Below, one piece after another: positions 1-8,429 of a stretch of DNA of 37,800 nucleotides (its first letter is position 1; each line of letters starts with the position of its first letter). Source of the stretch: CAYLHX01 sp964383675 (lineage in GTDB: Bacteria; Patescibacteriota; Gracilibacteria; UBA1369; LOWO2-01-FULL-3); NCBI GenBank assembly GCA_964383675.1, contig CAYLHX010000013.1, positions 1 through 37,800 of the forward strand. The letters run 5' to 3'. Below the pieces are notes generated by a model that saw only the letters and a program-made list of their open reading frames with translations, had not been told where the DNA came from and did not search any database. The position numbers were made by a program, and so were the translations under genes.

Positions 1-564
1 ATTCTTAAATTTGCGGCAGCGGACAAGTTGATTCTGGGGCTATGTAACGGTTTCCAAATAATGGCCAATCTCGGGCTCGTACCGGCGGTGGATCTGAAAT
101 ACGGTGAACGACAATCGGCACTTATGCATAACGCCACCACGCGTTTCGAATGTCGCTGGGTGTATTTAAAAAACACCTCCGATAAATGTATCTGGACCAG
201 AGATTTAAGCATCACTCACCTACCCATGGCTCACGGTGAAGGAAATTTTTATGCCGCTCCGGAAATACTGGAAAAAATGAAAGCAAACGATCAGATTGTC
301 CTTAAGTACGTAAAAGAAGATGGCTCACCGGCCAATCAGGAATTTCCCCATAATCCAAACGGTGCGCTGGAAGATATTGCCGGAGTCTGTGATCCTACCG
401 GCAGAATCTTCGCCATGATGCCCCATCCCGAAAGATTTAACTCCTTCGTCAATGAAGAAGGCTGGGAGCTTAAAAAAGAAAAACTGATCCGTGAAGGAAA
501 GCCTTTACCGAAAGAGGGAGAAGGGCTTAAAATATTCAAAAATGCCATTAAATACTTCAGCTAA
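1..564 (+). CDS. purQ: Phosphoribosylformylglycinamidine synthase, glutamine amidotransferase part (3' end, partial)
   Basis: The reading frame is open from base 1 to the TAA at 562-564, so the 5' end lies outside the window; the 187 visible residues are a class I glutamine amidotransferase. The nucleophile elbow reads GLCNGFQIM (Cys about visible residue 15), and the His/Glu part of the triad is in MPHPER near the C-terminus. The NPNGALEDIAGVCD and MAHGEGNFY segments are typical of the PurQ/PurL branch. The domain releases ammonia from glutamine for FGAM synthesis, step 4 of de novo purine synthesis. Whether this is a separate PurQ or the C-terminal domain of a fused PurL cannot be decided from this fragment. 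The stop overlaps the next start codon (TAATG), which implies translational coupling. Confidence 0.9.
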   Translation: MLKFAAADKLILGLCNGFQIMANLGLVPAVDLKYGERQSALMHNATTRFECRWVYLKNTSDKCIWTRDLSITHLPMAHGEGNFYAAPEILEKMKANDQIVLKYVKEDGSPANQEFPHNPNGALEDIAGVCDPTGRIFAMMPHPERFNSFVNEEGWELKKEKLIREGKPLPKEGEGLKIFKNAIKYFS

Positions 565-872
565 TGGAGACACATAAGATTCAAGAAAACTTAAAAAAAC
601 CGGGACACCTCCTAAATAATATTGTCTTTTTCCTATTCGGCATTTTTATAACAACCACAATCTTTGCCATCATTATCCAATTATTGGGACCGACCGGATT
701 ATGGGTCGGCTTACTTCTGAATATAGGCCTAATTTTTTGCGGCTTTTATTATGTGGAGAAAAGCAGTTTCTTAAGAAAAGTCACCTGGGGTATGTTATCC
801 ATTCTGGTAATCGGAACCGTCGCCTTCTTCGTAGGACTGCAAGTTTTAAACAATCTCTGGAGCGACATCTAA
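564..872 (+). CDS. Small membrane protein of unknown function
   Basis: A 102-residue protein whose ATG overlaps the TAA of the purine gene, so it is probably co-translated with it. It has a short charged N-terminus followed by three hydrophobic segments (about residues 19-40, 46-62 and 72-95) that look like membrane helices. I recognise no family. The gene ends directly against the stop codon of the convergent MgtC/DUF4010 gene with no intergenic base, leaving no room for a conventional terminator. The overlapping start and clean membrane topology support a real gene. Confidence 0.65.
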   Translation: METHKIQENLKKPGHLLNNIVFFLFGIFITTTIFAIIIQLLGPTGLWVGLLLNIGLIFCGFYYVEKSSFLRKVTWGMLSILVIGTVAFFVGLQVLNNLWSDI

Positions 873-2132
873 TCAGATTCCAAAAATTCTTAAAAACAAA
901 CCTCCTACCATGGTCAAAGCCATTAAGGCGAGTGGTAGGAATATTTGTAAAGTTTGACGTGGAAAATACCTAATCATAATAAATACTCTCGTACACATCG
1001 ACCCCAATACGATGATCACAAAAGACCATCCCAGAATATCCAAAGCCACAAATCCCTGAGAAAACAAATCGCCAGTAGCCACAATAGCGGCGGAGGAGCT
1101 AACCATAGAGGCCAGTAAGCTACTTAAGTAGAAGTAACTGTCTGGCAGATAAAAATTCACCAATGAGGACATTAAAATAATAATCAAAAAGGCAACCACG
1201 AAATCTCTGATCGTTTTAAGTGGCATGGCTCTTTCGGTAAAGCTAAAGGCTTTTACCTCCACCCGTTTGATATTAAAAATCAAAATCAGCAAAGTGCCGA
1301 AAATCGTAAGCAAATAAGGCAACAACATTAGTTCAAAAGCTTCAACGGAAACCAGATAACGAATAATAACCACATCTCGAACCAAGGCTCCCAAAACAGC
1401 AGTTAAATAAACGGTATAGACATCTTGAAACTTCAAGTTACTTTTACTGGCATTACGGGAGATAAGATAAATCGTTCCAATGGAAGAAACCAATCCGCCC
1501 AAAAAGCTGGTAAAAATAATCGCGCGTTTGCCCTTGGAATATTTGGCAAAGAAGTGCGAGAAGAAGCTTAAAACACTTAAAAGCGCTACAATTTTCCAGA
1601 CAAACAAAGCATTCAAAGTATAAAAACCCAACTCCCACTGCAAATTAGCCGGTATCAGTGGCGTAACAATAAACAAAACCACGATAAACAACATAAAATC
1701 AATTACATCTCTCCCTTGAATGGTCTCCACAAAAGCCTCCCACTCTTCTTTCAGTTTCAAGATCAAAATCAACAAAACTATAAACACAAAGATCTGCCAA
1801 TTCGGCACACTTAAACCAGTCAAACTGCTAAGGACAAAAACCGCTGGCATGGCAAAAAAAGTGGTAAACCCTCCAACCTTATCTTTGGAAAATTTTTCAT
1901 TGTAAAAATAAAAGGCCAAAAACCCCAAGATAACAATAAAAGAAAGAAAGAAAAAGAAGCTTATCTGCTTATAGGGCAAAATATTTGTCGACAAAAAGCC
2001 CAACATAGAAATAATCATAAAATCACGAACACCGATATCTTTCTTGGTGAAGTTGGAACTGATCTGTCTTTCCACGCCGGTGATAAAACCGACCAAAAGT
2101 GAAACCCCCAATTTAATAAAAAACTCCTGCAT
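873..2132 (-). CDS. MgtC/SapB and DUF4010 family membrane protein
   Basis: A 419-residue polytopic membrane protein. The N-terminus (GVSLLVGFITGVERQ, then an IGVRDFMIISMLGFL stretch) matches the MgtC/SapB-type start with its G-x-ER signature. The C-terminal half, with LGGLVSSIGTIYLISRN and TAVLGALVRDVVIIRYL, matches DUF4010. About 11-12 hydrophobic segments are visible. Proteins of this architecture are poorly characterised; MgtC itself is linked to Mg2+ limitation and ATP synthase control, but that role should not be assumed here. The ATG lies one base after the ftsK stop (TAATATG), so it is the distal gene of a minus-strand ftsK operon. It ends in TGA, which argues that UGA is a stop in this genome. 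Confidence 0.85.
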   Translation of the reverse strand: MQEFFIKLGVSLLVGFITGVERQISSNFTKKDIGVRDFMIISMLGFLSTNILPYKQISFFFFLSFIVILGFLAFYFYNEKFSKDKVGGFTTFFAMPAVFVLSSLTGLSVPNWQIFVFIVLLILILKLKEEWEAFVETIQGRDVIDFMLFIVVLFIVTPLIPANLQWELGFYTLNALFVWKIVALLSVLSFFSHFFAKYSKGKRAIIFTSFLGGLVSSIGTIYLISRNASKSNLKFQDVYTVYLTAVLGALVRDVVIIRYLVSVEAFELMLLPYLLTIFGTLLILIFNIKRVEVKAFSFTERAMPLKTIRDFVVAFLIIILMSSLVNFYLPDSYFYLSSLLASMVSSSAAIVATGDLFSQGFVALDILGWSFVIIVLGSMCTRVFIMIRYFPRQTLQIFLPLALMALTMVGGLFLRIFGI

Positions 2133-2133
2133 A

Positions 2134-3912
2134 TTAATCGACTAAAATTTTACGTGGTTTTGCGCCGTCAGCCGGACCGACAACTCCGTTTTCTTCAAGC
2201 AAATCAATCAAACGGGCCGCCCTGGCATAGCCCACTTTCAATCGCCTCTGCAACAAAGAGGCCGAAGCCTTCCTAGTCTCTTTAACCAATTTAAAGGCCT
2301 CTTCATACAAGTTATCATCATCACTTCCCGCCTGCGAATCGGGCACGCCAACCAACTGTTGTTGCGCCGTCTCATTGGAGGTAATCGTAGTGTCGTAATC
2401 CGGCTCAATCGTCAACTTCACTCTATTGGTCAGCCTCTCAATCTCTTCAGTGGAAACGTAAATTCCCTGAATACGAACCGGCCGATTTTTTCCGGTTGGT
2501 AGATACAACATGTCTCCCCTGCCCACCAAATCTTCGGCGCCCACACCATCCAAAATCGTTCTGGAATCAATGGAACTGCTAACCGCAAAAGCTATTCTTG
2601 AAGGGATATTGGCCTTAATCAAACCGGTAATAACATCCACCGATGGTCTCTGAGTCGCGATGATCAAATGAATTCCAACCGCCCTGGCCATCTGAGCGAT
2701 ACGACAAATTGAAGCCTCAACCTCCTTACCGGCCACCATCATCAGGTCGGCCAACTCATCAATGACAATTATAATCTTAGGCAAAGGTTTAACTCCCTCC
2801 AGCTCATTATATTCATAGATATTTCTCACTCTCTTTTCAGAGAGCTCGCTATATCTTCTGGTCATCTCAGCTACGGCCCAGCGCAGTGAAATTGAAGCTT
2901 TTTCCGGATCGGTAATCACCGGTGTCAACAAATGAGGCAGATTATTATAGGAACTAAGCTCCACTCTCTTTGGATCAATCATGATCATCTTCAAATCTTG
3001 CGGTGAATTCTGATACAAGAAAGACATCAGGAAGGTGTTCATCGCCACAGATTTACCACTACCTGTCGCTCCCGCAATCAACAAATGCGGCATCGTTTCC
3101 AGATTAGCAATCACCGGCCTGCCCGCCACATCTCTTCCCAAAGGTAAAGTAAGCTTGGATTTGGAATCCGTGAACTCGGCACTTTCCAAAATCTCTCTCA
3201 AATAAACCACCGCGCGATATCCGTTCGGCACCTCAATTCCCACCAAAGATTTACCCGGAATAGGCGCCTCAATACGAATTCTTTCGGCTGCCAGTGCCAA
3301 GGCAAGATCATTCTTAAGAGAGGTTATCTTCGAAAGTTTAACACCTTCGTGCGGCTTCAAGGTATACTGAATCACCGTTGGTCCCACATTCACCTCGTGC
3401 ATCACCACGTCAATTCCGAACTGATTAAGTTTTTTCTTAATCTTATCCGCGCAATCACGCAAAAGTTTTTCATCAACTTTCACACTGCTATCCCCACTCT
3501 TCAATAAATCAAGTGAAGGAAACTCCCAATCATAATCATCTTCCTCATCCTTATAAGCCTCTTCATCAAGATCTTCCCGCATCTTCTGCTCTTCACCTTT
3601 ATTCACCTTCAGGGCCTCTTCCTCGCTCACCTCAGCCTCCTCATCGCTTTCATCAACTACATCCTCGGTTTTACGAATCTGTGATTTATGTATCAATATC
3701 TCCGGAATCTCCAACTCTTCTTCTTCCTCTTCATCTTCTTCATCTCTCTTCACACCGCGTCTTTGACGATCATTATCTTTGGTCATCTCTATTTTGATCT
3801 GAGGCACGATAAATTTAAAAATCTCCTTAATAGAAACCTCGAAAATCAGCAGTAAAGAGACCAAAAAAGTAGCCACAAAGACAATTGTGGAGCCGATACG
3901 CCCCACTCCCAA
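2134..3912 (-). CDS. ftsK: DNA translocase FtsK, C-terminal major part (downstream of an in-frame TAG)
   Basis: The 592-residue frame contains the last membrane helix of the FtsK N-domain (about residues 8-28), a very acidic linker (about 45-125) and the motor domain. Walker A is GATGSGKS (about 280-287), Walker B is IIIVIDELADLMM, and the C-terminal gamma-type winged helix is KASASLLQRRLKVGYARAARL. FtsK pumps chromosomal DNA at the division septum. The frame is continuous with the upstream 139-residue frame (3916-4335) except for one TAG at 3918-3916; together they would form a protein of about 732 residues, normal for FtsK. The TTG at 3912 used as the nominal start has no ribosome-binding site, so independent initiation is doubtful. 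The DUF4010 gene follows after 1 nt. Confidence 0.88.
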   Translation of the reverse strand: MGVGRIGSTIVFVATFLVSLLLIFEVSIKEIFKFIVPQIKIEMTKDNDRQRRGVKRDEEDEEEEEELEIPEILIHKSQIRKTEDVVDESDEEAEVSEEEALKVNKGEEQKMREDLDEEAYKDEEDDYDWEFPSLDLLKSGDSSVKVDEKLLRDCADKIKKKLNQFGIDVVMHEVNVGPTVIQYTLKPHEGVKLSKITSLKNDLALALAAERIRIEAPIPGKSLVGIEVPNGYRAVVYLREILESAEFTDSKSKLTLPLGRDVAGRPVIANLETMPHLLIAGATGSGKSVAMNTFLMSFLYQNSPQDLKMIMIDPKRVELSSYNNLPHLLTPVITDPEKASISLRWAVAEMTRRYSELSEKRVRNIYEYNELEGVKPLPKIIIVIDELADLMMVAGKEVEASICRIAQMARAVGIHLIIATQRPSVDVITGLIKANIPSRIAFAVSSSIDSRTILDGVGAEDLVGRGDMLYLPTGKNRPVRIQGIYVSTEEIERLTNRVKLTIEPDYDTTITSNETAQQQLVGVPDSQAGSDDDNLYEEAFKLVKETRKASASLLQRRLKVGYARAARLIDLLEENGVVGPADGAKPRKILVD

Positions 3913-3915
3913 AAC

Positions 3916-4335
3916 CTACAAAAACAAAAAATTGGTCACAAACCCGACATACCCGCCATAACGTCCCTCGGCTGCATAATCATAAATCTGCTCAATCGGA
4001 ACGGATAAATGAATAATACTTAAAATTGAAGTAATAAAAAGCATAAATCCCAAGGTCCTGCTGGCTCCAAAATTAACCTTTTTCGAAAAAAACAACATCA
4101 AGGAAATTAAAACAAAAACTCCCGGAATCACATAAATCCCCCAACCCAAGATAGGCTGAAGCATATTCACCCAAGCATCACCGATAAAACCAAAGGCGCC
4201 TTTGATACTCAAAACCGTCAAAATCCCCACTGCGAGATAAATAATCCCCCAGATCTCTCTGGCAACAGAGGCCTTCACCTTAATTTTAATGGTTTTTCGC
4301 TTACGAGACCTGCTTGCTTTTCTTCTTGCAGCCAT
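3916..4335 (-). CDS. ftsK: DNA translocase FtsK, N-terminal membrane part (ends at an in-frame TAG)
   Basis: 139 residues: a strongly basic N-terminus (AARRKASRSRKRK), then three membrane segments (about residues 27-50, 61-83 and 92-110). It ends in GGYVGFVTNFLFL, which matches the loop before the fourth helix of FtsK N-domains (G-G-x-x-G pattern). The TAG stop is followed in the same frame by VLGVGRIGSTIVFVATFLV, the expected fourth helix. This is therefore the front of ftsK and not a separate gene. The TAG could be a real nonsense mutation, a readthrough site or a sequencing error. No clear Shine-Dalgarno sequence precedes the ATG at 4335. Confidence 0.8.
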   Translation of the reverse strand: MAARRKASRSRKRKTIKIKVKASVAREIWGIIYLAVGILTVLSIKGAFGFIGDAWVNMLQPILGWGIYVIPGVFVLISLMLFFSKKVNFGASRTLGFMLFITSILSIIHLSVPIEQIYDYAAEGRYGGYVGFVTNFLFL

Positions 4336-4355
4336 CTAAGAAATAATTATCATGA

Positions 4356-4402
4356 TTTAACTAGAACAATATACAGAAAAACTGGCTTTTTGCCTAGTTA
4401 AA
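4356..4402. repeat. Inverted repeat between divergent ftsK and gltX
   Basis: TTTAACTAG at 4356-4364 is exactly mirrored by CTAGTTAAA at 4394-4402, with centres 38 bp apart. It sits in the 143-bp divergent intergenic region between ftsK and gltX. It could be a pair of operator half-sites or a long hairpin arm. No regulator is recognisable, so function is unassigned. Confidence 0.45.
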
Positions 4403-4442
4403 TTAAAAATATTTACCAACCGAATCAAGTCAAAACTCCCGC

Positions 4443-4471
4443 TTGAAAATCCCAACTCGGCAAACTATACT
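4443..4471 (+). promoter_or_regulatory. Promoter of gltX, apparently leaderless
   Basis: TTGAAA (4443-4448), a 17-bp spacer and TATACT (4466-4471) form a good sigma70-type promoter. The expected transcription start (about 4478-4479) coincides with the ATG at 4479, so the mRNA would begin at or next to the start codon. This decides the start: the in-frame TTG at 4443 is part of the -35 box. Confidence 0.65.
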
Positions 4472-4478
4472 AGGGGCC

Positions 4479-6074
4479 ATGGTAAAGACAAGATTTGCAC
4501 CATCACCTACAGGATATTTGCACGTTGGAGGACTGAGAACAGCTCTCTATTGCTACCTCTTTGCCAAAAAAAACAAAGGCACCTTTGTGCTGAGAATTGA
4601 AGATACCGATCAGGAAAGATACGTTGAGGGAGCAAAGGAAAACCTGATCAAGACTTTGGACTGGATGGGACTAGAGTATGAGGAAGGGCCACTTATTGAA
4701 GGAGGAGAGCGCGGAGATTGCGGTCCCTACATTCAATCCGAAAGAACCGAAATTTATCGTGAATATGCCAATAAGTTAATTGAATGCGGTCAAGCATACC
4801 GTTGCTTCTGTAGCAAGGAACGCCTGGACGAAATGCGCGAAAGACAAAAAGCCAACAAGGAGGCTCCAATGTACGACCGAAAATGCCTGGATCTGCCGGA
4901 ATCTGAAATCAATGAACATCTGGAAAAAGGAACCTCCTTTGTATTAAGGCAAAAAATGCCCTACGAGATCATTAAATTTAAAGACATCATTCGCGGAAAT
5001 GTTCAGTTCGACGGAAAAACCATTGATGATCAAGTTTTAATGAAATCCGATGGCTTTCCAACTTATCACCTGGCCAATGTTGTGGATGATCATTTAATGG
5101 AAATCACCCACGTTATTCGTGGTGAAGAGTGGCTCCCTTCGACTCCGAAACATATAGCACTATATAAAGCCTTCGGCTGGGAACCGCCGCAATTCGCTCA
5201 TTTACCACTACTTTTGAATCCGGACCGCACCAAGCTTTCCAAAAGACAAGGCCACGTCGCCGTGGAAGATTATATTCAGGAAGGATATCTGAAAGAGTCC
5301 ATTCTGAATTTTGTGGTTTTTCTGGGCTGGAATCCTGGTAGCGGTGAAGAAAAAGAAATTTTTACTTTAAAAGAGCTGGAAGAGGTTTTCAGTCTGGAAA
5401 AAGTTCACAAATCCGGAGCGGTCTTCAACATAGAGAAACTTGACTGGTTCAACTGGCGCTGGCAAAAGGAAAATTATCAGAAGGAACTTGAAAGTTTGGC
5501 AAAAAAAATCGATCCTGAAAGTCGTATTGAAGAGCCACGCAAAGATCAATTTCAATACGTTTTTACCAATACAGAAGCAGAAAAACAATTCATTGAAAAG
5601 CGCGGTGAAATGCTCCTGGCAATCATCAAGGCACATCTTTCAGAGGAAAACATCGAACCTTTGACCACTGATCGAGAGAAACTACACAAAATACTTATTA
5701 CCATCGAAGAAAAGATTCTGCGCAACCCAAAAGAAGTTTTGGAACATATCGATTTCTATCAGAGACTACCCGAATATTCCAAAGAATTGTTGACTCACGA
5801 AAAAATGAGAGTAAACTTTGAGGTGGCTTACGATTCTTTGACAGCAAGTCTGAAAGCACTTAGCACGCTTGACGATTGGGAGCTTTTCTCAGTAGAAGAA
5901 GCATTGCTAAAAGTGGTGGAAGAATTGGGAGTAAAAAACGGACAAGTTTTCTGGCCTTTAAGATCAGCTTTAAGTGGCCTTCAATTCTCCCCTGGAGTAT
6001 TTGAAATCGCCTGGGTACTGGGCAAAGAAGAAACTTTACGCAGAATCGAAATAGCCTTGAAAAAACTTAAGTAG
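4479..6074 (+). CDS. gltX: Glutamyl-tRNA synthetase
   Basis: Class I aminoacyl-tRNA synthetase that charges tRNA-Glu with glutamate. The start at 4479 gives MVKTRFAPSPTGYLHVGG, the canonical GluRS N-terminus containing the HIGH-like motif (YLHVGG). The KMSKS-type loop is KLSKRQG. The RGEEWLPSTPKHIALY segment is typical of the catalytic domain. The 531 residues include the C-terminal anticodon-binding domain. Discrimination between GluRS and a non-discriminating Glu/Gln enzyme cannot be made from these motifs. It ends in TAG, confirming TAG as a stop elsewhere in this window. Confidence 0.95.
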   Translation: MVKTRFAPSPTGYLHVGGLRTALYCYLFAKKNKGTFVLRIEDTDQERYVEGAKENLIKTLDWMGLEYEEGPLIEGGERGDCGPYIQSERTEIYREYANKLIECGQAYRCFCSKERLDEMRERQKANKEAPMYDRKCLDLPESEINEHLEKGTSFVLRQKMPYEIIKFKDIIRGNVQFDGKTIDDQVLMKSDGFPTYHLANVVDDHLMEITHVIRGEEWLPSTPKHIALYKAFGWEPPQFAHLPLLLNPDRTKLSKRQGHVAVEDYIQEGYLKESILNFVVFLGWNPGSGEEKEIFTLKELEEVFSLEKVHKSGAVFNIEKLDWFNWRWQKENYQKELESLAKKIDPESRIEEPRKDQFQYVFTNTEAEKQFIEKRGEMLLAIIKAHLSEENIEPLTTDREKLHKILITIEEKILRNPKEVLEHIDFYQRLPEYSKELLTHEKMRVNFEVAYDSLTASLKALSTLDDWELFSVEEALLKVVEELGVKNGQVFWPLRSALSGLQFSPGVFEIAWVLGKEETLRRIEIALKKLK

Positions 6075-6082
6075 CATAAATC

Positions 6083-6400
6083 ATGAACTATCCCGATATA
6101 AAAAACGCGGTAAAACACCTACAAGAAACTTGCAAATGTCTGCAATGTGAGAGCAAATATCGTAAAAATGACGTCCACATTGTTGCGACCACGCAAATGG
6201 AAGGTCTTTTTGATTTAAGATGCCCGAAATGTCAATGTTCCACCATAGTTACTGTGCTCTTGGCACCGGAGATGGAGGTAAAAAAGGCTCACACTCAAAG
6301 AACGCATCATTCAATTTCTCACGATGACGTGCTGGATATTAAAAATTTTCTCAATAACTTTGACGGAGACTTTAAAAAACTTTTCATCAAAAAGAAATGA
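6083..6400 (+). CDS. Small zinc-ribbon-like protein
   Basis: A 105-residue protein with four cysteines arranged as two CxxC pairs (CLQC about residues 19-22, CPKC about 48-51), the usual layout of a treble-clef or zinc-ribbon metal site. The rest is basic and histidine-rich (TQRTHHSISHDD). No enzyme motif is visible. It starts 8 nt after gltX and its TGA overlaps the ATG of the following lipoprotein gene by 4 nt (ATGA), so it belongs to the gltX operon. Function unknown; nucleic-acid binding would be a guess. Confidence 0.7.
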   Translation: MNYPDIKNAVKHLQETCKCLQCESKYRKNDVHIVATTQMEGLFDLRCPKCQCSTIVTVLLAPEMEVKKAHTQRTHHSISHDDVLDIKNFLNNFDGDFKKLFIKKK

Positions 6401-6654
6401 AAAAAATAATATCTTTAAGTTTGCTATCATTGACTATTGCTGCGGCTTTTTCCGGCTGCAAATTAAAAGAGGATACCGATAAACTGGTGGAAGATGTCAG
6501 TGCCTCTTATGATAATGTCGTAAATGAAACAAAGGAAGTAATTGAAGAGGTAAATGAGGCTAAGGCCAAAGTTGAAGAGACCATTGAAGATGTTAAAACC
6601 GCCAAAGAAAAAGTGGACGAAGCTTCAGACGCCATAAAAGAGGTAACTGAATAA
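6397..6654 (+). CDS. Small lipoprotein with coiled-coil body
   Basis: 85 residues with a bacterial lipoprotein signal: basic MKK, a hydrophobic run, and lipobox FSGC with the acylated Cys at about residue 20. The mature part is almost entirely charged heptad-like sequence rich in Glu, Val, Lys and Ala, consistent with a helix anchored at the membrane outer face, similar in style to Lpp-like or apolipophorin-like small proteins. The ATG overlaps the upstream stop by 4 nt, supporting coupled translation. Partner unknown. Confidence 0.7.
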   Translation: MKKIISLSLLSLTIAAAFSGCKLKEDTDKLVEDVSASYDNVVNETKEVIEEVNEAKAKVEETIEDVKTAKEKVDEASDAIKEVTE

Positions 6655-6674
6655 CAGCTAATTGCCGAATAGAA

Positions 6675-7379
6675 ATGCTGAAGTGCCAATTTCACGTACA
6701 CGCTGCCGGAGATCCGGTAGACTACATAACTCATACCGCCAAGCAATTAATAAGCCAAGCGGCCAAATTGGGCTATGAAGTTTTAGCCATAACCTGCCAC
6801 CGCAAACTCCTTTTCAACAAGGAGCTCAAAAAATACGCCGAGAAACACAACATTCTTTTGATACCGGCAATAGAATTCGAAATAAATGAAAAACACATTC
6901 TTGGAATTAATGTCGATAAAGAAATAGAAAGTGTAAATAGTTTTGAAAAGCTGAAAGAATATCGTCAAAAACACCCGGACTGTTTAATTATCGCACCACA
7001 CCCCTTCTTTCCGGGAAAGATAACTCTTAAAGACGACCTGGAGAAAAACATCGAACTCTTCGATGCCATCGAGCACTCCTTCTGCTACACTACCTGGAAA
7101 AATTACAACAATGAAGCTCTCGCTGTTGCTCAGAAATACAACAAGGCCGTAATCTCCACTTCCGACTGTCACATACTGCGATATCTGGATCTTGGCTATA
7201 CAAAAATCAACTGCAAAAAAGATATCAAGACCATAATTAAAACAATCAAAAATAGTGGCTACACAAACGATAAAGTAAATAATCAACAACATCCCATCAG
7301 CGTTTTTTTGATCGCAAAAATGATCCTGCAACAAATACTGCGCAACATCTTCAAACCCAAAATCGGCAAATTTGGTTAA
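6675..7379 (+). CDS. PHP-domain metal-dependent hydrolase
   Basis: 234 residues with the PHP superfamily metal-binding pattern: FHVHAAGDP at the N-terminus, ITCH about residue 36, a Glu in AIEFEIN, APHPFF about 112, HSFCY about 139 and STSDCH about 166. PHP proteins are phosphoesterases or nucleases using two or three metal ions; the short single-domain form suggests a small-substrate phosphoesterase, which is inference. The C-terminus is basic. It lies 20 nt downstream of the lipoprotein gene and is followed by the pta promoter. Confidence 0.82.
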   Translation: MLKCQFHVHAAGDPVDYITHTAKQLISQAAKLGYEVLAITCHRKLLFNKELKKYAEKHNILLIPAIEFEINEKHILGINVDKEIESVNSFEKLKEYRQKHPDCLIIAPHPFFPGKITLKDDLEKNIELFDAIEHSFCYTTWKNYNNEALAVAQKYNKAVISTSDCHILRYLDLGYTKINCKKDIKTIIKTIKNSGYTNDKVNNQQHPISVFLIAKMILQQILRNIFKPKIGKFG

Positions 7380-7400
7380 TAGTCAAAGTAAATGTATAAT
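7372..7400 (+). promoter_or_regulatory. Promoter of the pta-ackA operon
   Basis: TTGGTT (7372-7377), a 17-bp spacer and a perfect TATAAT (7395-7400). The expected start near 7407 leaves a leader of about 17 nt before the ATG at 7424. It overlaps the last codons of the PHP gene. Confidence 0.65.
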
Positions 7401-7423
7401 ACAAGCACCTCATACTTTGAAAA

Positions 7424-8407
7424 ATGAATACCTTTATCCGCAAAGTCAAAAATCTGGCTAAGAAAAAAAATAAGACCATTGTTTTGCCTGAGGGAACCGA
7501 AGAACGCATTCTCAGAGCAACGGAGGATATCGTAAAACAACAAATCGCCAAGATTATCCTGGTTGGACCGCCAAAAACCATCAAGAGTAAAGCAAAAAAG
7601 TTAGGACTGGAAATAGATTTTGAAAAAATTCAGATCGTCGACCCCAAAACTTCCAAATTAACATCCGCTTATGCCAAAAAATTTCATGAACTACGAAAAG
7701 ATAAAGGTATAAGCGAAAAACAAGCAAAAGAAATAGTTCAAGACATGAATTATTTCGGTACCATGATGGTCTACATGGACGACGCCGATGGCATGGTAAC
7801 CGGAACCACCTACCCCACCGACGACTCCATCAGGCCGGCCCTGCAAATAATTAAAACCCAGGAGAAGTTCCACAAAGTTTCCGGAGTTTTTTTCATGGTT
7901 TTGGATAATCGACTACTGCTTTTTGCCGATGCAGCAATCACTATCTCGCCAAATTCTCACGATCTGGTAGATATTGCCATTGATACGGCCGAAACAGCTA
8001 AAAAATTTGGAATCGAACCGAAAATTGCTCTTTTATCCTTCTCTACCAAAGGTTCCGCGGATCATCCTTTAGTGGATAAAATTCAGGAGGCGGTCGCCAT
8101 GTTGAAGTACGAAAGACCAGACCTGATTGTAGATGGCGACCTGCAAGTCGATGCCGCCCTGGTACCGGACGTCGCCAAAAGAAAATGCCCCAACTCCCCT
8201 ATTCAGGGTGATGCCAACATCTTAGTTTTTCCCGACCTGGAATCGGCCAACATAGCTTATAAACTGGTGGAAAGATTGGCCAAGGCGAAAGCTATCGGAC
8301 CAATCCTGCAGGGACTTAAAAAACCCGTAAATGATTTGTCCCGCGGTTGCCACTACAAAGACATTGTAAACGTTACCGCCTTTACCGTTTGCGAATGTGG
8401 TGATTAA
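7424..8407 (+). CDS. pta: Phosphate acetyltransferase
   Basis: 327 residues of the phosphate acetyl/butyryltransferase family. It has the typical N-terminus (KTIVLPEGTEERILRA), the substrate region TGTTYPTDDSIRPALQII, and the PLVDKIQEA and SPIQGDANILVFPDLESANIAYKL segments near the C-terminus. It converts acetyl-CoA plus phosphate to acetyl phosphate. Together with ackA, two genes downstream, it gives substrate-level ATP formation with acetate release, a common energy route in fermentative CPR bacteria. Length is normal for the single-domain enzyme. Confidence 0.95.
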   Translation: MNTFIRKVKNLAKKKNKTIVLPEGTEERILRATEDIVKQQIAKIILVGPPKTIKSKAKKLGLEIDFEKIQIVDPKTSKLTSAYAKKFHELRKDKGISEKQAKEIVQDMNYFGTMMVYMDDADGMVTGTTYPTDDSIRPALQIIKTQEKFHKVSGVFFMVLDNRLLLFADAAITISPNSHDLVDIAIDTAETAKKFGIEPKIALLSFSTKGSADHPLVDKIQEAVAMLKYERPDLIVDGDLQVDAALVPDVAKRKCPNSPIQGDANILVFPDLESANIAYKLVERLAKAKAIGPILQGLKKPVNDLSRGCHYKDIVNVTAFTVCECGD

Positions 8408-8429
8408 ACCAGCTAAACTCTCAAATTAA

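Noticed and set aside
4443..4478. TTG start of gltX at 4443
   Set aside because: These bases are the -35 and -10 boxes of the promoter; the GluRS family N-terminus begins at 4479.
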